From Ilumatobacteraceae bacterium (lineage in GTDB: Bacteria > Actinomycetota > Acidimicrobiia > Acidimicrobiales > Ilumatobacteraceae): a stretch of DNA of 13,279 nucleotides. A program made the translations under genes and the position numbers. The DNA lies in assembly GCA_025464045.1 (NCBI GenBank), contig JAODBQ010000555.1:1-13279 (forward strand). The letters are read 5' to 3'. Shown here in pieces: positions 1 through 5,634 of this stretch (positions within the stretch are counted from its first letter, which is position 1; each line of letters begins with the position of its first letter). The notes beneath the pieces were generated by a model. That model ran no database searches, had not been told where the DNA came from, and worked only from the letters and a program-made list of their open reading frames with translations.

Positions 1-1161
1 GCGCTTCAGCTCGGCGATCGCCCATTCCCAGAACGCCAGCGGCTTGGTGTGCGGGTTGTCCACGCGGAACGTGCGCACGCCGAGGCGCATCCACGTGCGC
101 ACCACGTCCGCGAGGGCCTGCCACAACGGCCACCACTCCGGGGTGTCGAACGCCAGGGGAACGATGTCCTGGTAGCGCTTCGGCGGGTTCTCGGCGTAGG
201 CGATGGATCCGTCCGGGCGGACGTGGAACCAGTCCGTGTGCGTGACCACCCACGGATGGTCGGGGCTGCACTGGAACGCGATGTCCAGGGCGATCTCCAC
301 GCCGAGGTCGTGTGCCGCTGCGACGAGCGCAGCGACGTCCTCGTGCGTGCCGAGCAGCGGGTGCACCGCGTCGTGACCGCCCTCGGCGGCACCGATGGCC
401 CACGGGCTGCCGACGTCGTCGGGCCCTGCGACGACGGAGTTGTTCCGACCCTTGCGATGGGTGGTGCCGATCGGGTGGATCGGCGGCAGGTAGACGATGT
501 CGAAGCCGAGATCGGCGACGTAGCCGAGACGGTCGATCGCCTCCGCCAGCGTGCCGTGGTGAGCGCCGGGCTCGGCCGCGTCGGCCGCGTCGTCGGTGTC
601 GGTCGCGCCCACCGACGCGCCCGCGCTGTGCACTGCGACAGAGCGCGGGAAGAACTCGTACCACGCGCCGAATGCGGCGACCGGCCGGTCGACGACGACC
701 GGGAACGGTCCCGCGGTCTGCAGGTCGCTGGTGCGGTGCTCGAGACCGGCCAGCTCGCGCTGGTCCAGTTCGGCGTCGAGTCCTGCGGCGAGCTTGCGCT
801 CGATGCGCGACTGCAGCGTGGCGGCATGGTCGATCCACGCCTCGACCACCAGTTGGTGCAGGCCGACGTCGGTGAGGATGATCTCGCCGCCGAAGGTCGG
901 ACCTTCCACCGGGTGCAGCGGGTGGTTGGTCACCGTCGCGTCGGGGGCGGTGTGCTGCACGTTGACGCCGAGCACCATGTGCTGATCGCACAGCACCACG
1001 GCACGCATCTCGACGTGGTCACCGGCGGCCCGCTTCGCGGGATGGGCGCCACCGCGGACCGACGGCGTGAACGACTCGATCGTCAACCGGCTCGGACGTG
1101 CGGGCGGTGCCGGCTCCGGCTCGGTGCCGGTGCCGGCCGGCGAGGTCCAAGGCTTCTGCAA
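1..1161 (-). CDS. glgE: GlgE, maltose-1-phosphate alpha-1,4-glucan maltosyltransferase (5' part; C-terminus beyond window)
   Basis: GlgE moves maltosyl units from alpha-maltose-1-phosphate onto the non-reducing ends of alpha-1,4-glucan in the cytoplasm; it is the last polymerising step of the trehalose/maltose-1-phosphate route to glycogen-like glucan. The 387 codons present cover the N-terminal domain and the first half of the GH13 barrel. Diagnostic motifs, in order, are YEFFPRS, VYLPPIHPIG, RKGRNN, GSPWAIG, AFQCSPDHPW, YAENPPKRYQD (residues 322-332) and FRVDNPHTKP, with the presumed nucleophile Asp368 near the window edge. The Asn-x-x-Lys-x-Tyr of NPPKRY corresponds to residues that bind the phosphate in characterised GlgE. 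Family members are about 650-700 residues, so roughly half is missing. The start is uncertain: no ATG or GTG lies in frame after the upstream stop, so I chose TTG at 1161; TTG at 1086, just before the conserved LTIESFTP, is the alternative. The small gene ends 10 bp upstream, suggesting coupling. Family assignment is very secure; the start is not. Confidence 0.93.
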   Translation of the reverse strand, partial: MQKPWTSPAGTGTEPEPAPPARPSRLTIESFTPSVRGGAHPAKRAAGDHVEMRAVVLCDQHMVLGVNVQHTAPDATVTNHPLHPVEGPTFGGEIILTDVGLHQLVVEAWIDHAATLQSRIERKLAAGLDAELDQRELAGLEHRTSDLQTAGPFPVVVDRPVAAFGAWYEFFPRSVAVHSAGASVGATDTDDAADAAEPGAHHGTLAEAIDRLGYVADLGFDIVYLPPIHPIGTTHRKGRNNSVVAGPDDVGSPWAIGAAEGGHDAVHPLLGTHEDVAALVAAAHDLGVEIALDIAFQCSPDHPWVVTHTDWFHVRPDGSIAYAENPPKRYQDIVPLAFDTPEWWPLWQALADVVRTWMRLGVRTFRVDNPHTKPLAFWEWAIAELKR

Positions 1162-1171
1162 GATGCCGAAT

Positions 1172-1345
1172 CTACTGAGCGGCGCGGACGGCGAAGTCGT
1201 AGACCCCTGTGGTGCTGTCGCCGACCCCGACGACCTCGGGGCTCCGGCTCTGGCGGAGGCGCTCCAGGAGCTCGGCCGCCTTGCCGGAACCGATCAGCCA
1301 GCCGATGCCCGCCCCGATCGCCAGTCCCAACTTGAAGCGAAACAT
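1172..1345 (-). CDS. Small glycine-rich, probably membrane-associated protein upstream of glgE (57 aa)
   Basis: I do not recognise a named family. The protein opens MFRFKLGLAIGAGIGWLIGS, a hydrophobic segment (about residues 6-20) with glycines every three to four positions. A charged stretch, KAAELLERLRQSR (22-34), and a polar tail follow. The hydrophobic glycine-rich start plus amphipathic helix resembles small YtxH-like proteins, but it is shorter and I would not name it so. The case for a real gene is its start: an AGGAGGT ribosome binding site (complement of 1351-1357), five bases before the ATG, is the best in the window. The stop codon is 10 bp before the probable TTG start of glgE, so it may be the first gene of a glgE transcript and help glgE translation by coupling. 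No function can be assigned. Confidence 0.62.
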   Translation of the reverse strand: MFRFKLGLAIGAGIGWLIGSGKAAELLERLRQSRSPEVVGVGDSTTGVYDFAVRAAQ

Positions 1346-1450
1346 GCACTACCTCCTGATCGATCCCGTCGCGGCTGCTGCGCGCGGCCGTCCCACCACT
1401 ACCCGACCACACCATGCCCTACACGCCGTGGTCGCGGTGCGCTCCGACGG

Positions 1451-1527
1451 TTCGACGCGTCGCTTCGACGCGACAGCTCGACGCCAGCAGCTCGACGCCA
1501 GCAGCTCGACGCCACCGGTTCGACGCG
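1451..1527. repeat. Short tandem repeat array, 13-14 bp period, core YTCGACGC
   Basis: Six copies of (C/T)TCGACGC begin at 1451, 1464, 1477, 1491, 1505 and 1519. The centre is a cleaner tandem repeat: CAGCTCGACGCCAG at 1474-1487, the same at 1488-1501, and a one-base variant at 1502-1515. The 14-bp period is not a multiple of three and no gene covers it, so protein repeats do not explain it. Each unit holds the self-complementary TCGA, so it reads alike on both strands. It could be a slippage-prone minisatellite or a set of regulator sites. Confidence 0.85.
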
Positions 1528-1594
1528 GCGCGGCGACGAACGGATCCGTCGGACGCTGCGTTTGGATCCCGAGCGCCGCGGGTACGACGACCGG

Positions 1595-1604
1595 TCTGAT
1601 CAGA
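1595..1604. promoter_or_regulatory. Perfect 10-bp palindrome in the glgE/HATPase spacer
   Basis: TCTGATCAGA is a perfect inverted repeat with no spacer, lying between the repeat array and the HATPase gene. Its position would suit a repressor or activator site, but it occurs once here and ten bases is short, so this is only a candidate. Confidence 0.25.
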
Positions 1605-1737
1605 TCGACGACGACGGCGGTTCGGCCCAGGAAGGAAACGTCTCCGCATGGCCGGTGGAAACGGGATCACGCAGCGCCGCATGGGCTCCTCGCCCCGCCA
1701 CGCATCGTGATCTTTGCGCTGATGCGGTGGACGACGC

Positions 1738-1777
1738 GAGTGTGGCGTTGATGGCGGGAGTGTGGCGTTGATGGCGG
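1738..1777 (+). repeat. Perfect 20-bp tandem duplication over the start of the HATPase gene
   Basis: The 20-bp unit GAGTGTGGCGTTGATGGCGG occurs at 1738-1757 and again, identical, at 1758-1777. Each copy contains GTG and ATG triplets, so the duplication supplies two sets of possible starts. As 20 is not a multiple of three, only the second copy is in frame with the gene; the first-copy frame ends at a TGA at 1769-1771, overlapping the chosen ATG. Confidence 0.95.
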
Positions 1778-2505
1778 GGATCAGCATCCACCTCACCGCG
1801 CCGCAGGCTTGGCACGCGGGTTTCGTCGAGGCCCGTGGATCGTGGCCGCCACTGGTGCTGCTGGAGCTGGCCGCCACGCTCGCCGACGAGGAGGACGACG
1901 ACGACGCGACGTTGGTCCGGGCCCGAGCGGCCGAGGCACCGCCGCCGGCAGCACCGTTGATCGCCGCCCGCCCCGGTGCGGCGCGGGCGATGATCGTGGG
2001 CGCCGCACCGATGACCGCGGCGAGCTTCACCGCGTGGGCGCAGCGGGCGCTGCTCGGCACGGCGAACCCGGCGATCGACGACGTGCTCGGCTGGGCGTTG
2101 CCCCACGAGGTGACCGAGCTCGACCTCCCCGGCGACGCACGCGCCTCGCATCACGCGCGCTCGGCGATGCGCTCGATCTGTACCGGCCTGTCGTGCACGG
2201 ACGACGTCCTGCTGGCCACCAGCGAGCTCACCGCGAACGCACTGCAGCACGGTCGCGGCGCGCCGCGGCTGACGGCGATCCGCAGCGACCACTCGATCAC
2301 CGTTGCCCTGACGGACCATCGCCCGGATGCCGTCCCGATCGTCCGTCCGTTGCCGAGCGCGGTGGCGTCGTCGGGTCGGGGGATGGCGATCGTCAACGCG
2401 ATCTCGAGCCAGTGGGGAGTGACGCTCTACCACGACCACAAGGTCGTGTGGTGCGAGCTGCAGACCGGCGGGGCGATCGCCGGCGACGCACCGTCCACGC
2501 TGTAG
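1771..2505 (+). CDS. ATP-binding protein with RsbW/SpoIIAB-like HATPase domain (244 aa)
   Basis: The C-terminal half (about residues 115-235) is a GHKL ATPase domain of the anti-sigma-factor/serine-kinase type common in actinobacteria. It starts at ELDLPGDARASHHARSAMRS, carries the N-box SELTANALQHG (Glu152, Asn156), the DHRP segment and the G-box SGRGMAIV (201-208), and ends with the usual WCEL strand. Family members bind a sigma factor or anti-anti-sigma partner or phosphorylate the latter; no such partner lies next door. Residues 1-110 (acidic run DEEDDDD, then Ala/Pro-rich) match no domain I know and make the protein longer than a bare RsbW of about 150 residues. I chose ATG 1771 because GGGAG lies about 10 bp upstream; GTG 1762 in the same frame is possible. 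The response regulator gene follows after 82 bp on the same strand, so the two may work together in signalling. Confidence 0.85.
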   Translation: MAGISIHLTAPQAWHAGFVEARGSWPPLVLLELAATLADEEDDDDATLVRARAAEAPPPAAPLIAARPGAARAMIVGAAPMTAASFTAWAQRALLGTANPAIDDVLGWALPHEVTELDLPGDARASHHARSAMRSICTGLSCTDDVLLATSELTANALQHGRGAPRLTAIRSDHSITVALTDHRPDAVPIVRPLPSAVASSGRGMAIVNAISSQWGVTLYHDHKVVWCELQTGGAIAGDAPSTL

Positions 2506-2539
2506 CCGAGCTCGCGACACCGGTCGGCACGGGCGCTCG

Positions 2540-2575
2540 CCACAACGCTGTGGTTGAGCCGGGACCCGTTCGGGT
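2540..2575 (+). promoter_or_regulatory. Two inverted repeats in the HATPase-response regulator gap
   Basis: CCACA-ACGC-TGTGG (2540-2553) is a 5-bp perfect stem with a 4-base loop, and ACCCG-TT-CGGGT (2564-2575) is a second one 13 nt before the GTG start. No T-run follows either, so they do not look like a standard terminator. The second sits on the possible -10 box of the response regulator and could be an operator. Confidence 0.3.
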
Positions 2576-2580
2576 ACTCG
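2575..2580 (+). promoter_or_regulatory. Possible leaderless -10 box of the response regulator gene
   Basis: TACTCG lies exactly 7 nt before the GTG at 2588, the same spacing seen at two other genes here. It lacks the final T of the TAnnnT consensus and no clear -35 is seen. No Shine-Dalgarno precedes the GTG, which suits leaderless translation. Confidence 0.28.
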
Positions 2581-2587
2581 TCGCCCG

Positions 2588-3211
2588 GTGGAACTCACGG
2601 TCGCGTTGCTCAACGACTATCGCATCGTCGTGGACGGTCTGGCGAAGATGCTCGAACCGTTCGACGACATCGCGGTCGTGGAACTGGAGGTCGGCAACGT
2701 CGACGTCCAGCACGACGTGGACATCGCGCTCTTCGACACCTACGGGCGTGTCGGGATGCCGTGGCAGCAGCTGGAAGATCTCGTCGCACGTCCCAACGTG
2801 CGGAACACGACCGTGTTCACCTTCGACTTCGGTGCGGTGCTCGTCGAGCGCGCACTGTCGATCGGTGTCCACGGCTACTTATGGAAGGGACTGACGCCTG
2901 CGGCACTCGCCGAGTCGCTGCGTCGGGTGGCAGGAGGTGACGTAGTGGTGTCAACACCGGAGAACCAGGCTCGGCAACCGGATCGCTCGTATCGGTGGCC
3001 GTTCGACGACCTCGGGCTGTCGTCTCGCGAGAGCGAGGTGCTCGCGCTCCTGGCAGAGGGGTTGAGCAACCAGCAGATCGCCGACGGGCTGTACCTCAAC
3101 GTGGAGACCGTGCGGTCCCACCTGAAGCAGATCTACAGCAAGCTCGGCGTGCACACGCGCACGCAGGCGACGGCGAAGGCCCTGCGCGGCCAAGCGTTCC
3201 TGCACCGCTGA
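2588..3211 (+). CDS. NarL/FixJ-type response regulator, LuxR HTH output (207 aa)
   Basis: A two-domain DNA-binding regulator. Residues 1-120 form a receiver-like domain: VALLNDYRIVVDGL at the start, DIALFDTYG with the presumed phospho-acceptor Asp50, Thr78 in VFTF, and Lys100 in GYLWKG. The acidic pocket is altered: the usual Asp-Asp pair after strand 1 reads Asn9-Asp10, and the usual MP after the phospho-site is missing. Residues 144-200 are a canonical LuxR/GerE helix-turn-helix: LSSRESEVLALLAEG, NQQIADGL, VRSHLKQIYSKLGV, RTQA. Length is normal. The GTG start puts the receiver at residue 1 and has no ribosome binding site. Leu98 is a TTA codon (2879-2881), rare in such GC-rich genomes. No histidine kinase gene is adjacent; the upstream HATPase protein is not one (no phospho-acceptor His domain). 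The regulated genes are unknown. Confidence 0.92.
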   Translation: MELTVALLNDYRIVVDGLAKMLEPFDDIAVVELEVGNVDVQHDVDIALFDTYGRVGMPWQQLEDLVARPNVRNTTVFTFDFGAVLVERALSIGVHGYLWKGLTPAALAESLRRVAGGDVVVSTPENQARQPDRSYRWPFDDLGLSSRESEVLALLAEGLSNQQIADGLYLNVETVRSHLKQIYSKLGVHTRTQATAKALRGQAFLHR

Positions 3212-3230
3212 GCGACGGTCCGCCGTCTCG

Positions 3231-3236
3231 TACGCT
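3231..3236 (+). promoter_or_regulatory. Possible leaderless -10 box of the DUF4032 gene
   Basis: TACGCT fits TAnnnT and lies 7 nt before the GTG at 3244. No Shine-Dalgarno lies between the previous stop (3211) and this GTG, and no clear -35 is visible. Start at the G of GTG would give a leaderless mRNA. Confidence 0.38.
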
Positions 3237-3243
3237 GTGTGAC

Positions 3244-4539
3244 GTGCGATTGCAGCTCGCCAGACCGGCGGAGCACAGCTTCGTCGTCTCGTGGCCGCAC
3301 GACGTGCCGCTGCGGGACTGGCAGTTGCCCTCGATGCACAACGTGCTCGGGCTGCACCGCCACGAGGTGCGGATGGTGGAGATGGCGGACGCGAGCTACG
3401 TCGTCAAGGAGCTGCCCGATCATCTCGCGCGGCGCGAGTTCCGGCTGCTGCGGCTCCTCGACGACGAGGGTCTGCCGACGGCGGAGGTCGTCGGCGTCGT
3501 CACCGGGCGAATGATCACGGATGCGGCGGGCATCGCGACCCACGCTGACGGCCTGCTGATCACCCGCCACATCGACTACTCGCTGCCGTACCGCGTCCTG
3601 CTCTCCGGGCGCGGCCTGCGCATCCCGTACCTCGGCGAGCGGCTGCTGGACGCACTCGCCGGCCTGCTCGTTCGGCTCCACCTGGCCGGCTTCTTCTGGG
3701 GTGACTGCTCGCTGTCGAACGCGCTGTTCCGCCGCGATGCCGACGCGCTGGCCGCGTACGTCATCGACGTCGAGACGGCCGAGCGTCATCCCTCCCTGAG
3801 CGACGGGCAACGCCAGCTCGACCTGCAGATCGCAACGGAGAACGTCGCTGGCGACCTGACGGATCTCCAGGGCGGCGGGTTGCTGGAGGAGTCGATCGAC
3901 CCGTTCGAGACCGCGCTCGCGATCGCGGCGAGCTACGAGCGGCTGTGGGCGGAGCTCACCGTCGTCGAGGAGTTCCGCGCCGACGAGACGTTCCGCGTCG
4001 ACCAGCGGCTGCGTCGGCTGCATGAGCTCGGCTTCGACGCCGCCGAGCTGGAGTTGGTCACCGCGCAGGGCGGCGCCGCGTTGCGGCTCGTGCCGCGCGT
4101 CGTCGAGCACGGTTTCCACCGCCAGCGGTTGCGCGTCCTCACGGGCATCGACGCCGGCGAGAACCAGGCCCGCCGCCTCCTCAACGACCTGCGCCGCTAC
4201 GGCGCGCACATCGAGTCGCGCACCGGCAAGCGGTTGCGCGAGCCGCTGGTGGCGGCCAAGTGGATGGAGGACCGCTACGAACCGACGATCGCCGCGATCC
4301 CACTGGACCTCGTCGGCAAGCTCGAACCGGCCGAGCTGTACCACCAGGTGCTCGAGCACCGCTGGTACCTCTCGGAGGTCGCCGGCTTCGACGTCGGTCT
4401 GCCGCCGACGATCGTGTCGTACGTCGCCTCGATCCTGGAGAGTGCGCGCAGCGAGCAGCTGACGTTGCCTGGACCGCCAACGCAGGAGATCCCGGTGATC
4501 GCCGCGGAGGACGAGATCTCGATGGAACGTTCCAGCTGA
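3244..4539 (+). CDS. DUF4032 protein with N-terminal kinase-like fold (431 aa)
   Basis: The N-terminal half (about 35-200) has the signature of a small-molecule or protein kinase-like fold (APH/Kdo-kinase type). SYVVKELPDHLARREFRLLRLL carries a beta-3 Lys (Lys55) and helix-C Glu, GFFWGDCSLSNALF is the catalytic loop (Asp154, Asn159), and YVIDVETAE is the metal-binding strand (Asp175). All key residues are present, so phosphotransfer is plausible. The C-terminal half (about 220-410) is the actinobacterial DUF4032 domain, ending in HRWYLSEVAGFDVGLPPTIVSYVASIL. I know of no established substrate. The start is GTG 3244: the frame is open further upstream, but that part overlaps the response regulator and reads as shadow sequence. 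The last codons, MERSS, overlap the palindrome proposed as the LacI operator. Its place between a regulator and an alpha-glucoside/GlgE region suggests, without proof, a role in carbohydrate or envelope physiology. Confidence 0.88.
   Translation: MRLQLARPAEHSFVVSWPHDVPLRDWQLPSMHNVLGLHRHEVRMVEMADASYVVKELPDHLARREFRLLRLLDDEGLPTAEVVGVVTGRMITDAAGIATHADGLLITRHIDYSLPYRVLLSGRGLRIPYLGERLLDALAGLLVRLHLAGFFWGDCSLSNALFRRDADALAAYVIDVETAERHPSLSDGQRQLDLQIATENVAGDLTDLQGGGLLEESIDPFETALAIAASYERLWAELTVVEEFRADETFRVDQRLRRLHELGFDAAELELVTAQGGAALRLVPRVVEHGFHRQRLRVLTGIDAGENQARRLLNDLRRYGAHIESRTGKRLREPLVAAKWMEDRYEPTIAAIPLDLVGKLEPAELYHQVLEHRWYLSEVAGFDVGLPPTIVSYVASILESARSEQLTLPGPPTQEIPVIAAEDEISMERSS
4523..4534. promoter_or_regulatory. 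Candidate LacI-family operator O1 (TGGAACGTTCCA)
   Basis: A perfect 12-bp palindrome, TGGAA-CG-TTCCA, in the last codons of the DUF4032 gene, 61 bp before the lacI start. The two-base centre with a central CG is typical of LacI-family operators. The same arms recur in front of aglE (8599-8610), and I found no third perfect copy. This suggests autoregulation of lacI and its glucosidase gene. Confidence 0.6.
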
Positions 4540-4569
4540 GGGGCGGTCCGGCGACCGAATGTCGCCGGT

Positions 4570-4593
4570 TTGGAATGTTGGATAGGTTTCCAA
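4570..4593. promoter_or_regulatory. Second operator-like inverted repeat before lacI
   Basis: Half-sites TTGGAA (4570-4575) and TTCCAA (4588-4593) face each other across 12 bp; an overlapping reading is TTGGA (4578-4582) against TCCAA (4589-4593). The TGGAA/TTCCA arms match O1 but lie about one helical turn further apart. The stretch overlaps the proposed -10 and ends two bases before the ATG, a good place for repression. Confidence 0.42.
4583..4588 (+). promoter_or_regulatory. Possible leaderless -10 box of lacI
   Basis: TAGGTT fits TAnnnT and ends 7 nt before the ATG at 4596. There is no Shine-Dalgarno before this ATG. A -35 is not convincing (TGTCGC at 4560-4565, 17-bp spacing). Initiation at the A of ATG would give a leaderless message. 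Confidence 0.42.
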
Positions 4594-4595
4594 CG

Positions 4596-5621
4596 ATGAC
4601 GACACTCGCTGCGGTCGCCGCTCGGGCGGGTGTCGGCATCGGGACCGTCTCTCGCGTGCTCAACCAGCACCCGAGCGTCAGCGAGCGCATGCGGGTGCGC
4701 GTCGAGGGGGCGATGGTGGAGGTCGGCTACGTGCGGCCGAGTCGGATCGCATCGCGTGATCAACTGCCGCCGAGCGGCCAGGTCGGTGTGCTCGTCCCGT
4801 TCTTCGACGAGCCGTCGGCGTACCAGCGCTTGCGCGGCGTGGTGTCGCGGCTCCAGCCGCACGATCTGAACATCGTCCTGTACAACGTCGCCTCGCCGGG
4901 GCAGGCCCGCGACCACATCGCCCGCATCGCCCCGCTCAAGCACCTCGACGCGCTGATCGTCGTCTCGCTGCCGATGTCGGACGCGGATGCGAGGGTGCTG
5001 GCCTCAGCGAGGTTCCCGACGTTGTTGCTCGACACCTCGAGCCCGTACCTGCCGAGCGTGGGCATCGACGACCGCCACGGCGGACGTCTGGCCACCCAGC
5101 ACCTGCTCGACGTGGGCCACCGCAGGATCGGCTTCGTCGGTGAACCGCCGCAGAACCTCTTCGGGTTCGTGTCCAGCGCGCGTCGCCAGGAGGGCTACCA
5201 ATCGTCGCTCGTCGAGGCGGGCGTCGACGTCGATCCGACGTTGATCCGCCACGGTGCGCACCTGCGCGCCGCCGCGCGACGCATGGCGGTGGAACTGCTC
5301 GAGCTGGCGGAGCCGCCGACGGCGATCGTGGCCGCGTCCGATGTCCAGGCGGTCGGGGTGATGGAGGCCGCCGATCAGCTCAGGCGTCAGATCCCCGACG
5401 ATCTGTCGGTCGTCGGCTACGACGACATCGACCTCGCCGCGTTGATGGGCATCACGACCGTGCGGCAGCCGCTCGAGCGCTCCGGGCGGCGGGTGGCGGA
5501 CCTCGTCGTGCAAGCGATCGGCGGCTCGGAGCGCACGGTGTTCGTCGAGCAGATGGATCTCGAGCTGGTGGTGCGTTCGACGACCGGGCCGCTGCGTTCG
5601 AGCACCGGGCCGCTGCGGTGA
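4596..5621 (+). CDS. LacI-family transcriptional repressor, probable alpha-glucoside regulator (341 aa)
   Basis: The N-terminus is a textbook LacI helix-turn-helix: TTLAAVAARAGVGIGTVSRVLN, then VSERMRVRVEGAMVEVGY and the hinge (to about residue 60). The rest is a periplasmic-binding-protein-like sensor domain: QVGVLVPFF, VSLPMSD, VGIDDRHGGRLATQHLLDVGHRRIGFVG, AASDVQAVGVMEAADQLRRQIPDDLSVVGYDDIDLAALMGITTVRQPLE. Family members bind palindromic operators and release them on binding a sugar. I preferred ATG 4596 to ATG 4575 because LacI proteins begin a few residues before the helix-turn-helix and a leaderless -10 fits it. The glucosidase gene starts 13 bp after the stop, so the two form an operon, and operator-like palindromes flank the start. 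The C-terminal tail is a duplicated STTGPLR/SSTGPLR segment from a 21-bp repeat. The exact effector is unknown; maltose, trehalose or another alpha-glucoside fits the context. Confidence 0.93.
   Translation: MTTLAAVAARAGVGIGTVSRVLNQHPSVSERMRVRVEGAMVEVGYVRPSRIASRDQLPPSGQVGVLVPFFDEPSAYQRLRGVVSRLQPHDLNIVLYNVASPGQARDHIARIAPLKHLDALIVVSLPMSDADARVLASARFPTLLLDTSSPYLPSVGIDDRHGGRLATQHLLDVGHRRIGFVGEPPQNLFGFVSSARRQEGYQSSLVEAGVDVDPTLIRHGAHLRAAARRMAVELLELAEPPTAIVAASDVQAVGVMEAADQLRRQIPDDLSVVGYDDIDLAALMGITTVRQPLERSGRRVADLVVQAIGGSERTVFVEQMDLELVVRSTTGPLRSSTGPLR
5576..5617 (+). repeat. 21-bp tandem duplication at the 3' end of lacI
   Basis: Two 21-bp units (5576-5596 and 5597-5617) differ only by a CG/GC swap and encode the repeated tail RSTTGPL/RSSTGPL. 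They add seven residues after the normal end of the sensor domain, consistent with replication slippage kept in frame. Confidence 0.85.
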
Positions 5622-5634
5622 CTGGCCTGCGCCG

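Larger units (their letters stand above)
1346..1770. other. Gene-free divergent spacer between the glgE and HATPase genes
   Basis: No convincing coding frame crosses this 425-bp stretch; overlapping open frames are Arg/Ser-rich GC artefacts that disagree with one another. It should hold promoters for both directions, but I see no confident -35/-10 pair. It contains the ribosome binding site of the small minus-strand gene (1351-1357), an array of TCGACGC units (1451-1527), a perfect palindrome TCTGATCAGA (1595-1604), a purine-rich AGGAAGGA (1629-1636) followed by a 20-codon ATG frame (1648-1710), and a 20-bp tandem duplication running into the next gene (1738-1777). Confidence 0.7.

Noticed and set aside
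892..906. Inverted repeat GAAGGT-CGG-ACCTTC
   Set aside because: It lies inside glgE coding sequence, is unrelated to the TGGAA/TTCCA motif and occurs once; likely chance.
49..1335. Long plus-strand open frame of 428 codons opposite glgE
   Set aside because: It is Arg/Val/Asp-rich antisense reading of glgE, whose minus-strand frame has unmistakable family motifs.
1451..1527. CRISPR array
   Set aside because: Units are 13-14 bp with no spacers of constant length and no cas genes; it is a simple tandem repeat.
1648..1710. 20-codon frame MAGGNGITQRRMGSSPRHAS after AGGAAGGA
   Set aside because: The purine-rich site is 11 nt from the ATG and the peptide shows no leader-peptide feature; chance is enough to explain it.
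1600..2613. Minus-strand open frame of 337 codons opposite the HATPase gene
   Set aside because: Composition is that of a GC shadow, with no recognisable motif, while the plus strand has clear GHKL motifs.
4575..4595. ATG 4575 as the lacI start
   Set aside because: It would add seven residues before the helix-turn-helix, lacks a ribosome binding site, and lies inside the operator-like repeat; ATG 4596 fits the family and the -10 spacing.
3133..4605. Minus-strand open frame of 490 codons opposite the DUF4032 gene
   Set aside because: Antisense shadow of a well-supported kinase-like gene; Arg/Glu/Val-rich, no domains.
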